From assembly GCA_900469445.1 (NCBI GenBank), contig UBXM01000013.1, positions 1 to 40,868 on the forward strand: DNA of 40,868 nucleotides, read 5' to 3'. Of the stretch, positions 8,507 to 18,655 are shown piece after piece. The translations under genes were made by a program, and so were the position numbers. Position 1 is the first letter of the stretch. Each line of letters opens with the position of its first letter. Source of the DNA: Hyphomicrobiales bacterium (GTDB taxonomy: Bacteria; Pseudomonadota; Alphaproteobacteria; Rhizobiales; Rhizobiaceae). A model generated the notes under the pieces. The model saw nothing but the letters and a program-made list of their open reading frames with translations. It was not told where the DNA came from and searched no databases.

Positions 8507-10516
8507 TCAGACCTGCGTATGGGTCATTCTCGGGCGACCCGTTGCCGTGACTGTCACCACCGCTTCGACCAGTTTTCTGGAGCCTTCCACTTCGGGGGCT
8601 AAGATCTTTTCGTCGATCGAGATCAGGATATCGCCTGCTCCCTCCTGCCCTGCCTTGTCTCGCGCGCCAGCCGTCGCCCGATCCCGTGCAGTTTTCAGCG
8701 CTGCAGCCTCGCCGACCACCGTCATCGTCTCGCCGGCACCGGCGACGACATAGAGCCCGTCTTCCGGCGACGTGACCGTAACGGCGATGACGACGCGGAT
8801 CTGGCCGACGACTGCGCCGATCGCGTTGGCCACATCGGCATCGGCCGGGATGACCGATCGGGCACCAAGCATGTCGGCAATTGCCGGATAATAGACCGGG
8901 GCCGATGCGCCGAGGCCGACGAGTGGGCGATCGAGCGCCAGTGAAAATCGCGCAATGCCCGGCACACGCTTCAGCGCCCGATCGACGGCAAGCGATACTG
9001 CGGGATCGATTGCCTCGACACCGTCCTCGGCAAGGCAGGCCGCAAGAATGACCTCGGACGATTGCCGCGTCAGCCGGTCGACGATGTTTCTTGCGAGATC
9101 CTCCGCTGATGCCGCGATCTGAAGCCCTGCGCCGCTTCTTCTGCGCGCCGCGATCTGCAGCACGAGCCGCGCGGCATCGGCATTCCACTGGTGCTGACGT
9201 CCGAGGACATGGAGCGCGTCGGATGGCGTGATGCCGCTCAGATGCACGAGACCGCGGGCCACCAGCCTGTCGAGAAGGGCTTTCTGGGCGTTCATTGTCA
9301 GCAGCGCATTCAAGGGAACCGGTGTCGATCCGATGCGCGCAAGAAGCGACTGTTCCTGAGGCTGCAAGGCTTCGACATGCATATCGCTTAACGAAATCCG
9401 CAAGGCGAAACGGCCATCGTGACGACCGGCATGGCTGGCGCGAAGCTGCATGTCCAGGGCTTGCAGCACGCTTTCACCGTGGGTCGCAGCCAGCAGGCTG
9501 AGCGGCAGGAAGCGGCGCGGGCCAAGGGTGATTTTTGCTTCCAGGCCCCGATCATCGATATGCACTTCCGAATCACCGCCAAGGCCATAGGTGCGTAGCG
9601 CGACGGCCTCGACCATGGTGTTGTGGCCGCCGACATTGGCGCCATCCGGCGCGAGTTTTGGCCGCCCACCCTGCAGGACAGCGACATCGGTGGTGGTGCC
9701 GCCGATATCGGACACGACCGCTTCATCCAGGCCGGTCAGGTAACGCGCGCCGACAAGGCTTGCGGCAGGGCCGGACAGGATGGTCTCGATCGGGCGCAGG
9801 CGCGCTTCCGCGGCAGACATCAGCGCACCGTCACCGCGCACGACCATGAGAGGCGCATCGATGCCGGATTTTTGCAGAAATCCTTCCGTCGAGGCGATCA
9901 GGCGGTCGATGATCGAGACCAGACGGGCATTGAGCAGTGTCGTCAACGCCCGGCGCGGGCCACCGAGTTTGGAGGAAAGCTCGTGGCTGCAGGTCACGGG
10001 CCTGTGGCTGATCTCGCGAATACGGTCCCTCACGCGAATTTCGTGAGCCGGATTCCGGACTGCGAAATAACCGGCGACGGCGAAAGACGAGACTGCCGAT
10101 CCAAGTGCCGGCATAGCTTCATCGAGCGCGGTCATATCCAGCGGTGTCTCATTGCCATGCACGTCATGGCCGCCGGGCAGAAAGATGACCGGATCGCTTC
10201 CGAGTGCTTCGGAAAGGCCGCCTCTGGCAATATCCTCGGGGCCAAAACCGATCATCACGAGTGCTGCCCGACCACCCTGCCCTTCCACCAGCGCATTGGT
10301 GGCAAGCGTGGTCGATAGCGAGACCATGGCGATTTGAGATGCGGGAATGCCGCCGCTTTCAAGTGCCGCGCCGACCGCGCCGGCGATGCCTTCGGACAGA
10401 TCATGCCGGGTGGTGAGCGATTTCGCCTTGGCGATCACGCCTTCTTCATCGCGGAAGAGAACGGCATCCGTGTAGGTGCCGCCGGTATCGATGCCGAGAA
10501 GAAGAGGTGAAGCCAC
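8507..10516 (-). CDS. Hydantoinase/oxoprolinase family protein (HyuA-like), stand-alone
   Basis: The 669-aa protein has the N-terminal actin-fold phosphate motif GIDTGGTYTDAVLF, the second motif SDIGGTTTDVAVLQGG in the middle, and the C-terminal segment LVGLGASAPVYYPAIADMLG. These are the hallmarks of HyuA/5-oxoprolinase subunit A proteins, which use ATP to open cyclic amides or, in acetone-type enzymes, to carboxylate ketones. No HyuB-type partner is encoded nearby, so the substrate cannot be assigned. The start codon is GTG at 10516 with only a weak GGGA upstream. It lies between the P450 gene (86 nt upstream) and glcB (94 nt downstream), all on the minus strand. Co-transcription with either is possible but not shown. 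Confidence 0.85.
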   Translation of the reverse strand: MASPLLLGIDTGGTYTDAVLFRDEEGVIAKAKSLTTRHDLSEGIAGAVGAALESGGIPASQIAMVSLSTTLATNALVEGQGGRAALVMIGFGPEDIARGGLSEALGSDPVIFLPGGHDVHGNETPLDMTALDEAMPALGSAVSSFAVAGYFAVRNPAHEIRVRDRIREISHRPVTCSHELSSKLGGPRRALTTLLNARLVSIIDRLIASTEGFLQKSGIDAPLMVVRGDGALMSAAEARLRPIETILSGPAASLVGARYLTGLDEAVVSDIGGTTTDVAVLQGGRPKLAPDGANVGGHNTMVEAVALRTYGLGGDSEVHIDDRGLEAKITLGPRRFLPLSLLAATHGESVLQALDMQLRASHAGRHDGRFALRISLSDMHVEALQPQEQSLLARIGSTPVPLNALLTMNAQKALLDRLVARGLVHLSGITPSDALHVLGRQHQWNADAARLVLQIAARRRSGAGLQIAASAEDLARNIVDRLTRQSSEVILAACLAEDGVEAIDPAVSLAVDRALKRVPGIARFSLALDRPLVGLGASAPVYYPAIADMLGARSVIPADADVANAIGAVVGQIRVVIAVTVTSPEDGLYVVAGAGETMTVVGEAAALKTARDRATAGARDKAGQEGAGDILISIDEKILAPEVEGSRKLVEAVVTVTATGRPRMTHTQV

Positions 10517-10602
10517 GCAAGAAATCCCGAATCCTTATGCAGCAATCAATAATGCATGATGCGGCAGGATCAATCGACCGTCAAAGACATGACATGTCGC
10601 GC

Positions 10603-11994
10603 TCAGGGTCTCAGACTCACCCGCATCGGCATGCCGTCGCGCGGTTGGGTGGTCAGTTTTTGTACCGGCCAGATTTCGGTACCCGGCAGGGCATCGAAAC
10701 GGTAGCGCTTCATCAGCACGGCAAGCGCAATCACCGCTTCCTGCATGGCGAAGGTCGCGCCGATACAGGTTCGCGGGCCGGCACCGAAAGGCAGGTACTG
10801 GAAGCGGCCGATCTTGCCGCGGTTTTCCGGCAGGAAACGTTCCGGCAAAAAGGCGCGCGGCTTTTCCCAATAAAGCTCGTGGCGATGCAAGGTCCAGGGC
10901 ATTACGAGGATGGTGACGCCCGCTTCGATCTCAACGCTCTCCCCCGTCGCGCTTGTCCACCTGTCGTCTGCGATCGCCGCACGGTTCAGAGACGGTGCCG
11001 GCGGATAGAGCCTCAGCGCCTCCTCGAAGGAGGCGCGTACCCATGGCATGAGCTCCAGCCATTCCACCGGCTCGGCACCGGTCGCCAGAACCCGGTCGAT
11101 TTCCTTCTCCATCGCCTCGCGCACATGCGGCGAGTGGGCGACACAATAAAGCGTCCAGGCAAGAGCACGGGCGGTGGTTTCATGGCCTGCACCGATGAAA
11201 GTGAGGATATTGTCCTCGATCTCGTCCAGCGTAAGCCCTTCGGGACCTTCGAGTTGGAGGAGCAGGGTCAGGAAATCCTGCGGCACGTCGTCCGGCGTCT
11301 CGCGCATGCGCTTCTGCCGCTCTTTCATGGTGTCAGCGACGATATTGCGGAATTTGTCGAGCACCTTGCGGCCACCGATACGCGTCAGGCGCGGCACCCA
11401 GGAGGGAGCGCGCAACAAATCCATCGGGTCGACACGGCCCATGCGGTGGAGCAGGCTATCCACGTCATCGGAAAAACTGTTGCTCTGCGTGACGATCTGG
11501 CCTGAGAACAGGGTTTCGGACAGGATAGAATAGGCCATTTCCGTCATGTCGACGGAGATGTCGTGGATCGTGCCATCCCTGCCGACCGTTGCATATTTTT
11601 CCGCATATTCTTCAGACTTCGCCAGCATCTGGCCGGCAAAGCCGCGGGAATGGCGAGGCGTGAAGACCGGCGCCATCGCCTTTCGCGAACGTTTCCAGAC
11701 GGGGCCTTCCGCCGTCAGCAATCCATCGCGCAGGATCGGCCGGAGGATCAGCTGGCGGATCTCCGACATTTCGTAGTTTGAGGCGTTATCGACAAGGACA
11801 TGGCGGATCAGCCCAGGATCGTTGACGATCAGCGTGCGTTCCTTGAAGAACTTCGTCTTGATCCACGGCAATGTGTAGGACGGCACGCCCCACAGTTCCA
11901 GCGGGTTGCGCATGACGGTGCGGATGATCTCCAGCCGGGACGGCGGGACGGTGCGCGGTATGGGTGCCGGCGGCACAAAGGGGTCGGGGCGCAT
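10603..11994 (-). CDS. Cytochrome P450
   Basis: The protein is about 463 aa. It carries the I-helix oxygen-activation motif FIGAGHETTARAL, the K-helix ExxR in EEALRLYPP, and the heme loop FGAGPRTCIG with the thiolate Cys near residue 410. There is no signal anchor, so it is probably soluble. No ferredoxin or reductase is encoded beside it; electrons must come from elsewhere. Substrate is unknown. The start is uncertain: ATG 11994 is used here, but TTG codons at 12000 and 12006 are in frame and the AGGAG site lies about 8 nt before TTG 12000, which may be the real start. It is followed by the hydantoinase-like gene 86 nt downstream. Confidence 0.92.
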   Translation of the reverse strand: MRPDPFVPPAPIPRTVPPSRLEIIRTVMRNPLELWGVPSYTLPWIKTKFFKERTLIVNDPGLIRHVLVDNASNYEMSEIRQLILRPILRDGLLTAEGPVWKRSRKAMAPVFTPRHSRGFAGQMLAKSEEYAEKYATVGRDGTIHDISVDMTEMAYSILSETLFSGQIVTQSNSFSDDVDSLLHRMGRVDPMDLLRAPSWVPRLTRIGGRKVLDKFRNIVADTMKERQKRMRETPDDVPQDFLTLLLQLEGPEGLTLDEIEDNILTFIGAGHETTARALAWTLYCVAHSPHVREAMEKEIDRVLATGAEPVEWLELMPWVRASFEEALRLYPPAPSLNRAAIADDRWTSATGESVEIEAGVTILVMPWTLHRHELYWEKPRAFLPERFLPENRGKIGRFQYLPFGAGPRTCIGATFAMQEAVIALAVLMKRYRFDALPGTEIWPVQKLTTQPRDGMPMRVSLRP

Positions 11995-12044
11995 GTCCAA
12001 AAGCAACGCTCCTCTTCAGTTCCTGATTAAAGGAATATCAGAAC

Positions 12045-12980
12045 CTATAGCAGCGATTTCAACTCGGCGATCTTGTCGTTGACGAGCCAGCCGTAATAAT
12101 TCTCTTCCGGCAGACCGCCACGCGCCTTCAGCGCTGCCGCCCGCTGGGCTGAGCCACCGGTATTATAGAGCGTCGAGGTAATGCCCGGATTTCTGGAAAT
12201 ATCGACATCGGCGATCGACTTGTAGTCGTCGATCGACCGGCGGATATTGGCCGCCATGTAGGCGAGCGACTTGTCGGGATCCATGATCGCCTCATAGACT
12301 TCACCGGCGTCGTTTTCATCAAGCTTCGAATAACCGGATGTGCGCGAGACCATATCCGACAACATCAGAGCCGTCAGCGGATTGACCTGACCGAGACCGA
12401 AAGTCTGTCCGGCATAAAAGGGCTGGAAGAAAACCGCGCTGAAACGATTGTCGGGATAGGATTTTCCATCGACCTTGCGGCCGCGGAACGACTTTTCCCA
12501 TATGCCTTCGCGGCAGTTCCAGAGCGCATAGGAATCCGATTTTCCATCACAGGCGGAAAACTGCGGGCGGTCAAGAAATTCGGCAATGGTTTCGCCGTCA
12601 TAGGCGAAGCGGAAAGCGTTTCCTGCATAGGCGGCCGCCTTGACGTAATAGCTCTGCAGCCTGTCATAGGCATCGACATTATAGGTGTGCTCGCCGACGA
12701 TCGCGCCGACCATATGGATGGGATCGATGCGATAGGCTGCTGCCGTGGACTTGATCTTGCCGATCAAAGCTTTGTCGGTCGCCAGAAGATCGCGGATCTT
12801 GTCGTATTTGTCGTCGAAGGTCGTGCGGCCGGCGCGGGTGCGGCGCACGGAAGCGCCCGGGATTTTAGGCTGCACGGCATTGCGATTGCCTTCCGGCACG
12901 ATGGTCATGGCCATGACCGGACCGGTCGAGGAAGCCGCCCAGGCGACAGTAAGCAGCAATGCAATAAGGGTGCGTTTCAA
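12045..12980 (-). CDS. Exported DUF1402 protein with lytic-transglycosylase-like motifs
   Basis: The 311-aa protein starts at TTG 12980 and has a Sec signal peptide (about residues 1-24, ending near PVMA-MT). It resembles the alphaproteobacterial DUF1402 family. The order of motifs recalls lysozyme-fold transglycosylases: a glutamate in AIVGEHTYN (Glu97), GLGQVNP at 195-201, a helix with SLAYMAANIRRSIDDY, and LYNTGGS at 271-277, comparable to the family's catalytic Glu, G-L-M-Q-x-x-P and A-Y-N-x-G signatures. About 95 residues containing Cys144 and Cys156 separate the first two. A periplasmic muralytic role is inferred and untested. It stands 50 nt upstream of the P450 gene on the same strand. 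Confidence 0.8.
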   Translation of the reverse strand: MKRTLIALLLTVAWAASSTGPVMAMTIVPEGNRNAVQPKIPGASVRRTRAGRTTFDDKYDKIRDLLATDKALIGKIKSTAAAYRIDPIHMVGAIVGEHTYNVDAYDRLQSYYVKAAAYAGNAFRFAYDGETIAEFLDRPQFSACDGKSDSYALWNCREGIWEKSFRGRKVDGKSYPDNRFSAVFFQPFYAGQTFGLGQVNPLTALMLSDMVSRTSGYSKLDENDAGEVYEAIMDPDKSLAYMAANIRRSIDDYKSIADVDISRNPGITSTLYNTGGSAQRAAALKARGGLPEENYYGWLVNDKIAELKSLL

Positions 12981-13136
12981 GATTTTCCGTGTCCCAGCGT
13001 TTTATCTGCGCCACTATCGGCTCCAGAAACTGTGACAGGTCAAATCCGGGGAGCCGCTCGCGTCTTTGCGAAAGCGCGTCACCCATACGTTAAGACATAT
13101 TGGAATGTCGAGATAAAGACATTCAAAATAGCGTCA

Positions 13137-13179
13137 AACGAAAGACGCGCGGCAGCCGGACGTTGCCCGACTGCCACGC
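13137..13179 (-). terminator. Probable terminator of hslVU (minus strand)
   Basis: Arms at 13147-13159 and 13167-13179 form a 13-bp stem with a 7-nt loop. On the minus strand the two non-Watson-Crick positions become G-U wobbles. A broken T-run (TCTTTCGTTT) follows. It begins 7 nt after the hslU stop. The rest of the 206-nt gap to DUF1402 shows no further gene. Confidence 0.6.
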
Positions 13180-13186
13180 ATGTTCA

Positions 13187-14494
13187 TTAGAGGATGTAAC
13201 GCGACAGGTCGGTATCGGCCGCCAGATCGCCCACATGCTTGCGGACATATTCGGCGTCGATCTTCACCGAGGTGCCGCCCTGATCCGGTGCCGTGAAGGA
13301 GATTTCATCCAGCACGCGTTCCATCACTGTCTGCAGGCGACGGGCGCCGATATTCTCGACCGTCGAGTTCAAATGGACCGCGACGTCGGCAAGCGCGTCG
13401 ATCGCATCCTCGGTGAATTCCAGCGACAGATCCTCGGTTCCCATCAGCGCCTTGTACTGGCGGATGAGGCTCGCCTCGGTTTCCGTCAGGATGCGGCGGA
13501 AGTCTTCCTTGGTCAGCGGACGAAGCTCGACGCGGATCGGCAGACGGCCCTGAAGTTCAGGCAGGAGATCCGATGGCTTCGACACATGGAAGGCGCCGGA
13601 GGCGATGAAGAGGATGTGATCCGTCTTTACCGGGCCGTACTTGGTCGAAACCGTGGTGCCTTCGACGAGCGGCAGCAGATCGCGCTGCACGCCTTCACGT
13701 GAAACACCGGCGCCCATGCCGCCGTCGCGCGCCGCGATCTTGTCGATCTCGTCCAAAAAGACGATGCCGTCGTTTTCGACCGCACGGACGGCCTCGCGCT
13801 GGATGACCTCGTTGTCGATCAGCTTGTCGGATTCGTCACGGATCAGTTCGCCATAGGACTTCGCGACGGTCGTCTTGACCTTCTTGGTGCGGCCGCCCAT
13901 GGCCTTGCCGAACATTTCCGACAGGTTCAGCACGCCAATATTGGCGCCCGGCATGCCGGGAATGTCGAAACCGGGCATGCCGGATCCGCTGTCGGCCACT
14001 TCGACCTCGATTTCCTTGTCGTCCAGTTCACCGGCACGAAGCTTCTTGCGGAAGCTGTCACGGGTGGCTGGAGATGCGGTCGAGCCGACCAAGGCATCGA
14101 GCACACGTTCCTCGGCGCTCTGATGCGCCTTGGCCTGCACTTCCGAACGCTTCTTTTCACGCGCCAGACCGATGCCGATCTCGACCAGATCGCGGATGAT
14201 CTGCTCGACATCGCGGCCGACATAACCGACCTCGGTGAATTTGGTGGCTTCGACCTTGATGAAGGGCGCACCGGCGAGCTTGGCGAGACGACGGGAGATT
14301 TCCGTCTTGCCGACGCCGGTCGGGCCGATCATCAGGATGTTCTTCGGCATCACTTCGTCGCGCAGGCTCTCATCGAGCTGATGGCGGCGCCAGCGGTTTC
14401 TGAGCGCAATCGCGACGGCGCGCTTGGCATCGTGCTGGCCGATGATGTGGCGGTCGAGTTCGGAGACGATTTCGCGGGGAGAAAAATTGGTCAT
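13187..14494 (-). CDS. hslU: HslU (ClpY), AAA+ unfoldase of the HslUV protease
   Basis: The 435-aa protein matches the family length. It has Walker A GPTGVGKT at 57-64, the pore segment near GYVGRD, an intermediate I-domain after KKRSEVQ, Walker [11 protein letters not shown] near residue 250, and the C-terminal tail DLSRYIL, which inserts into HslV to activate it. The ATG at 14494 is chosen because it matches the conserved TNFSPREIV start and has GAGAGGA about 5 nt upstream; the open frame extends 60 codons further without family similarity. It follows hslV by 73 nt on the same strand. HslU unfolds substrates and feeds them to the HslV chamber in the cytoplasm. Confidence 0.98.
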   Translation of the reverse strand: MTNFSPREIVSELDRHIIGQHDAKRAVAIALRNRWRRHQLDESLRDEVMPKNILMIGPTGVGKTEISRRLAKLAGAPFIKVEATKFTEVGYVGRDVEQIIRDLVEIGIGLAREKKRSEVQAKAHQSAEERVLDALVGSTASPATRDSFRKKLRAGELDDKEIEVEVADSGSGMPGFDIPGMPGANIGVLNLSEMFGKAMGGRTKKVKTTVAKSYGELIRDESDKLIDNEVIQREAVRAVENDGIVFLDEIDKIAARDGGMGAGVSREGVQRDLLPLVEGTTVSTKYGPVKTDHILFIASGAFHVSKPSDLLPELQGRLPIRVELRPLTKEDFRRILTETEASLIRQYKALMGTEDLSLEFTEDAIDALADVAVHLNSTVENIGARRLQTVMERVLDEISFTAPDQGGTSVKIDAEYVRKHVGDLAADTDLSRYIL

Positions 14495-14567
14495 TGTATC
14501 CTCTCGGCTTTCCCGTTGCGGCCGGCCATGGCGGCCCGGTCCGCGGGACCCTTTCAGGGATGGATGA

Positions 14568-15095
14568 TTATTCGGCGTCGAGGGTTTCGACGACGAGATT
14601 GTGGTTGGTATAAACGCAGATGTCAGCAGCGATATCGAGCGCCTGGCGGGCAACCTCCTCTGCCGACTTTTCACTGTCCATCAACGCGCGGGCAGCGGCA
14701 AAGGCATAATTGCCGCCGGAGCCGATGGCGATCGTGCCGTGTTCGGGCTCGAGCACATCACCATTGCCGGTGATCGCGAGCGTCGTGGATTTGTCGGCAA
14801 CCAGCATCATCGCTTCGAGATTGCGCAGATACTTGTCGGTGCGCCAGTCCTTGGCGAGTTCGACGGCGGCGCGCATCAGCTGGCCGGGATATTGTTCGAG
14901 CTTCTTTTCAAGACGGTCGAGCAGCGTGAAGGCATCTGCCGTGGCGCCGGCAAAACCGGCGATCACGTCGCCACCCTTGCCGATGCGGCGCACTTTACGC
15001 GCATTGCCCTTCATCACGGTCTGGCCGAGGCTCACCTGACCATCACCGGCCATGACCACCTTGCCGCCCTTCCTGACTGTAATAATCGTTGTCAT
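14568..15095 (-). CDS. hslV: HslV (ClpQ), threonine peptidase of the HslUV protease
   Basis: The 175-aa protein begins [20 protein letters not shown]. Thr2 becomes the N-terminal nucleophile after Met removal, so the ATG at 15095 must be the start despite open frame upstream. AGGTG precedes it by about 5 nt. Conserved [22 protein letters not shown] and [14 protein letters not shown] are present. It forms the double-hexamer proteolytic core capped by HslU, encoded just downstream. It is divergent from hisB over 211 nt. Heat-shock control is common for this operon, but I could not identify a convincing heat-shock promoter here. Confidence 0.97.
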   Translation of the reverse strand: MTTIITVRKGGKVVMAGDGQVSLGQTVMKGNARKVRRIGKGGDVIAGFAGATADAFTLLDRLEKKLEQYPGQLMRAAVELAKDWRTDKYLRNLEAMMLVADKSTTLAITGNGDVLEPEHGTIAIGSGGNYAFAAARALMDSEKSAEEVARQALDIAADICVYTNHNLVVETLDAE

Positions 15096-15306
15096 CAATA
15101 CACCTGTCTGCCCCTTTGAAAGCGGGCCCTTGCACTTCAGGAAATCCCGCCAAACCACGCTGGCTTTGCCGGGATCGTGTTGACACCTATGTAAGTGGCC
15201 AACCGACGAATACAATCTCGTCTCATCCAATCGACAAGGTGTCGCAAAGCCCCGTGCTTTTGCTGGATATTTCAGCTTCCGGCTGATAAGGAGCGGCGAG
15301 AAAAGC

Positions 15307-15930
15307 ATGGAGCAGACCCTGATGGGCGAAACCGCAGCCGCACGCGTGGGAAGCGTTTCCCGCAAGACTAACGAAACCTCCGTCTCCGTTTCCGTCAATC
15401 TGGACGGCACCGGCGTGGCCAAGATTTCGACAGGCGTGGGCTTTTTCGACCATATGCTCGACCAGCTTTCGCGACATTCGCTGATCGACATGGAAATCGA
15501 CGTCAAGGGCGATCTGCATGTCGACGATCACCATACGGTCGAGGATACGGGGATCGCGATCGGTCAGGCGATTTCCAAGGCGCTCGGCGACCGGCGCGGC
15601 ATCACCCGTTACGCTTCGCTCGATCTCGCCATGGACGAGACGATGACCAAGGCTGCAATCGACGTGTCGGGCCGGCCTTTCCTCGTCTGGAACGTCGCGT
15701 TTTCGGCACCGAAGATCGGCACGTTCGATACGGAACTGGTGCGCGAATTCTTCCAGGCGCTGGCGCAGAATGCCGGGATCACCCTGCATATCCTCAACCA
15801 TTACGGCGCCAACAACCATCATATCGCCGAGACCTGCTTCAAATCCGTGGCGCGTGTTCTGCGTACTGCGACCGAAATCGATCCGCGACAGGCCAACCGC
15901 GTTCCGTCCACCAAGGGCACGCTCGCCTGA
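15307..15930 (+). CDS. hisB: Imidazoleglycerol-phosphate dehydratase
   Basis: The 207-aa monofunctional HisB catalyses the sixth step of histidine synthesis (IGP to imidazole-acetol phosphate). The metal-binding histidine clusters are clear: [21 protein letters not shown] and [12 protein letters not shown]. There is no HolPase domain, as usual in alphaproteobacteria. AAGGAG lies 13 nt before ATG 15307; the in-frame ATG at 15322 ([10 protein letters not shown]) is an alternative that fits relatives slightly better. First gene of a tight plus-strand operon hisB-DUF2628-hisH-hisA-hisF-hisE-coaA. A TTGACA at 15180 has no matching -10. Confidence 0.97.
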   Translation: MEQTLMGETAAARVGSVSRKTNETSVSVSVNLDGTGVAKISTGVGFFDHMLDQLSRHSLIDMEIDVKGDLHVDDHHTVEDTGIAIGQAISKALGDRRGITRYASLDLAMDETMTKAAIDVSGRPFLVWNVAFSAPKIGTFDTELVREFFQALAQNAGITLHILNHYGANNHHIAETCFKSVARVLRTATEIDPRQANRVPSTKGTLA

Positions 15931-15949
15931 CGCTTCCGGGAGATCATCC

Positions 15950-16432
15950 TTGAGAAGCTATCTCGTTCTGACACCACCGGGTGGTCCCGAGACGGATCAC
16001 CGATCCACGCTTTTCCTGGCCGACGGGTTTTCGTGGATGGCGTTCCTGTTTTCCTGGATCTGGCTGGTCTGGCATCGGCTCTGGATCGCGGGGATCGTTG
16101 CTCTCGTCCTGCAGGTCGGGAGTGCATTGCTCCTCGGCATGTCGGGCTTCTCTCTTGCAGGCCTGCTGCTCGGGTTTGCGATACATGTTCTCGTCGCGCT
16201 CGAAGGGCGCAACCACTACGGCAATTTTCTCATTCGCCGTGGCTGGACGCTCGAGGGCGTGATCAGCGCCGTAGACCGGCAGACGGCGGAAGAGATCTAT
16301 TTTTCCGGCCTGCCGCAGAAGGAGACGCAGCCCCTGCCCTCCGCTGCGGATTGGGCAAACACAACAAAACAGCCGCCCGTCTCGGGCTGGCAGGGTCCGG
16401 CTCTCGGACTTTTCGATCACGGAGGACGCTGA
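15950..16432 (+). CDS. DUF2628 family small membrane protein
   Basis: The 160-aa protein starts at TTG 15950 with GGGAG 7 nt upstream. The N-terminal half holds [21 protein letters not shown] and two or three hydrophobic helices (about residues 28-85). The C-terminal half is soluble and proline-rich. This matches DUF2628, a small membrane protein repeatedly found between hisB and hisH in rhizobia. No function is known; its position within the operon may reflect co-transcription only. Its stop codon overlaps the hisH start by one base (TGATG), implying translational coupling. Confidence 0.85.
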   Translation: MRSYLVLTPPGGPETDHRSTLFLADGFSWMAFLFSWIWLVWHRLWIAGIVALVLQVGSALLLGMSGFSLAGLLLGFAIHVLVALEGRNHYGNFLIRRGWTLEGVISAVDRQTAEEIYFSGLPQKETQPLPSAADWANTTKQPPVSGWQGPALGLFDHGGR

Positions 16433-17082
16433 TGCGCGTCGCAATCATCGACTACGGCTCGGGCAACCTGCGCTCGGCCACAAAGGCATTCGAACGGGCG
16501 GCGCGCGAAGCCGGCATCGAGGCTTCCATCGAGCTTACCGACAAGCCGGATGTGGTTGCCGCTGCAGACCGGGTGGTGCTGCCAGGTGTGGGCGCCTATG
16601 CCGACTGCCGCGCGGGTCTCAACGCCGTTTCGGGCATGAACGAAGCGCTGGTCGAAGCGGTCGAAAATAAGGCACGCCCCTTCCTCGGCATCTGCGTTGG
16701 CATGCAGCTGATGTCTTCCCGCGGCCTCGAAAAAACCACGACCGAGGGCCTCGACTGGATCAAGGGCGATGTCATCGAGATGACCCCATCCGATCCGGAT
16801 CTGAAAATCCCGCAGATCGGCTGGAATACGCTGGAGCTGAACAGCCCTCACCCGCTATTCGATGGCATTGCCACCGGGCCAAACGGTTTGCATGCCTATT
16901 TCGTGCATTCCTACCATCTGGCGGCCGCCAATCCGGCCGAGGTGATCGCCACCACCGATTACGGCGGCGCAATGACGGCATTCGTCGGACGCGACAATCT
17001 TGCCGGCGCGCAGTTCCATCCGGAAAAGAGCCAGAAGCTCGGCCTCGCCCTGATTTCCAACTTCCTGCGCTGGAAGCCGTAA
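16432..17082 (+). CDS. hisH: Imidazole glycerol phosphate synthase, glutaminase subunit HisH
   Basis: The 216-aa class I glutamine amidotransferase supplies ammonia to HisF. The triad is visible: nucleophile Cys88 in [10 protein letters not shown], and His196 and Glu198 in QFHPEKSQ. The oxyanion-strand motif [10 protein letters not shown] is present. GGAGG lies 6 nt before the ATG at 16432, which shares one base with the preceding stop. The hisA gene follows after 32 nt. Confidence 0.98.
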   Translation: MRVAIIDYGSGNLRSATKAFERAAREAGIEASIELTDKPDVVAAADRVVLPGVGAYADCRAGLNAVSGMNEALVEAVENKARPFLGICVGMQLMSSRGLEKTTTEGLDWIKGDVIEMTPSDPDLKIPQIGWNTLELNSPHPLFDGIATGPNGLHAYFVHSYHLAAANPAEVIATTDYGGAMTAFVGRDNLAGAQFHPEKSQKLGLALISNFLRWKP

Positions 17083-17114
17083 GGCTCGCGCATCTATTCG
17101 AGGACCAAGACGAC

Positions 17115-17858
17115 ATGATCCTTTTTCCGGCTATCGACCTCAAGGACGGCCAGTGCGTGCGCCTCAAGCTTGGCGACATGGAGCAGGCAACCGTCTACAA
17201 TCCCGACCCCGGCGCGCAGGCCAAGGCCTTCGAAGACCAGGGCTTTGAGTGGCTGCATGTGGTTGATCTCAACGGCGCATTTGCCGGCGAGAGCGTTAAT
17301 GGCGCAGCAGTCGACGCGATCCTGAAGTCGACCAGGAACCCGGTGCAGCTCGGCGGCGGCATCCGCACGCTCGATCATATTGAAAGCTGGCTCAGCCGCG
17401 GGCTGGCGCGCGTGATACTTGGCACGGTTGCGGTTCGTGATCCCGCACTCGTCATCGAGGCCTGCAAGAAGTTTCCGGGCAAGGTCGCCGTCGGCATCGA
17501 CGCCAAGGGCGGCAAGGTTGCGGTCGAGGGCTGGGCGGAAGCGTCCGAACTCGGCGTGATCGAACTTGCCAAGAAGTTCGAAGGCGCCGGTGTGTCGGCG
17601 ATCATCTATACCGATATCGACCGCGACGGCATTCTGGCCGGCATCAACTGGGCCTCGACACTGGAACTGGCGGATGCCGTCTCCATTCCGGTCATCGCCT
17701 CCGGTGGTCTTGCCTCGCTCGACGATATCAGCCGGATGCTCGAGCCGGATGCGGCCCGTCTCGAAGGCGCCATTTCCGGTCGCGCGCTTTATGACGGACG
17801 GATCGATCCCACCGAAGCACTGGCGCTGATCCGCGCCGCGAAAGGTCGTGCAGCATGA
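17115..17858 (+). CDS. hisA: ProFAR isomerase HisA
   Basis: This 247-aa (beta/alpha)8 barrel isomerises N'-5'-phosphoribosyl-formimino-AICAR phosphate to its ribulosyl form. Catalytic Asp8 (FPAIDLKDG) and Asp129 (VGIDAKGG) and the phosphate loops LGGGIRT and ASGGLAS are present. Its stop overlaps the hisF start by four bases (ATGA), so the two isologous barrels are translationally coupled. Confidence 0.98.
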   Translation: MILFPAIDLKDGQCVRLKLGDMEQATVYNPDPGAQAKAFEDQGFEWLHVVDLNGAFAGESVNGAAVDAILKSTRNPVQLGGGIRTLDHIESWLSRGLARVILGTVAVRDPALVIEACKKFPGKVAVGIDAKGGKVAVEGWAEASELGVIELAKKFEGAGVSAIIYTDIDRDGILAGINWASTLELADAVSIPVIASGGLASLDDISRMLEPDAARLEGAISGRALYDGRIDPTEALALIRAAKGRAA

Positions 17859-18631
17859 CCCTCAAAGCCCGCGTCATCCCCTGCCTCGACGTCAAGGACG
17901 GCCGTGTGGTCAAGGGTGTCAACTTTCTCGACCTTGTCGATGCCGGTGATCCGGTGGAAGCGGCGAAGGCCTATGATCTTGCCGGCGCTGACGAACTCTG
18001 CTTTCTCGACATCACAGCCTCTTCGGATAATCGCGAGACGATTTTCGACGTCGTGGCACGCACGGCAGACCATTGCTTCATGCCGGTGACTGTCGGCGGC
18101 GGCGTGCGCGCCGTCACCGACATCCGCAAGCTGCTGCTTGCCGGGGCCGACAAGGTTGCGATCAACTCCGCCGCCGTCAGCAATCCGGATTTCGTTGCAG
18201 AGGCAGCCGACAAGTTCGGCAACCAGTGTATCGTCGTGTCGATCGATGCGAAGAAGGTTTCCGCGGCCGGTGAAGCGAACCGCTGGGAGATCTTCACCCA
18301 TGGCGGCCGCAATCCTACCGGTATCGACGCAGTCGAGTTTGCCGGGCGGATGGTCGAGCGCGGCGCCGGCGAGCTGCTCGTTACCTCGATGGACCGGGAT
18401 GGGACCAAGGTCGGTTATGATCTGGAACTGACCCGTGCCATCGCTGACTCGGTGCGTGTGCCGGTCATCGCATCCGGCGGCGTCGGAGATCTCGACGACC
18501 TCGTGGCTGGCGTCAAGCAAGGTCATGCGACGGCGGTTCTCGCGGCATCGATTTTCCACTTCGGCACCTATACGGTCGGGGAGGCAAAGCGCTATATGGC
18601 GGATCATGGCATTGCCATGCGGCTCGACTGA
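17855..18631 (+). CDS. hisF: Imidazole glycerol phosphate synthase, cyclase subunit HisF
   Basis: The 258-aa (beta/alpha)8 barrel forms IGP and AICAR with HisH. Catalytic Asp12 ([13 protein letters not shown]) and Asp131 (VVSIDAKK) align with the E. coli pair. The phosphate-binding loops VGGGVRA and ASGGVGD are intact. It overlaps hisA by 4 nt and hisE starts 24 nt downstream. Confidence 0.98.
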   Translation: MTLKARVIPCLDVKDGRVVKGVNFLDLVDAGDPVEAAKAYDLAGADELCFLDITASSDNRETIFDVVARTADHCFMPVTVGGGVRAVTDIRKLLLAGADKVAINSAAVSNPDFVAEAADKFGNQCIVVSIDAKKVSAAGEANRWEIFTHGGRNPTGIDAVEFAGRMVERGAGELLVTSMDRDGTKVGYDLELTRAIADSVRVPVIASGGVGDLDDLVAGVKQGHATAVLAASIFHFGTYTVGEAKRYMADHGIAMRLD

Positions 18632-18655
18632 GTTTCGAGACCGGAGGACACAGAC

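Noticed and set aside
13691..13706. GCCTTCACGTGAAACA in hslU as a further parS site
   Set aside because: It matches 13 of 16 positions with a complete right half but fails in the left half, and the bases encode the conserved HslU segment [10 protein letters not shown], which explains them. Worth checking only with ParB binding data.
15180..15216. TTGACA ... TACAAT as the hisB promoter
   Set aside because: The spacer is 25 nt, too long for a sigma-70 promoter; no better -10 was found.
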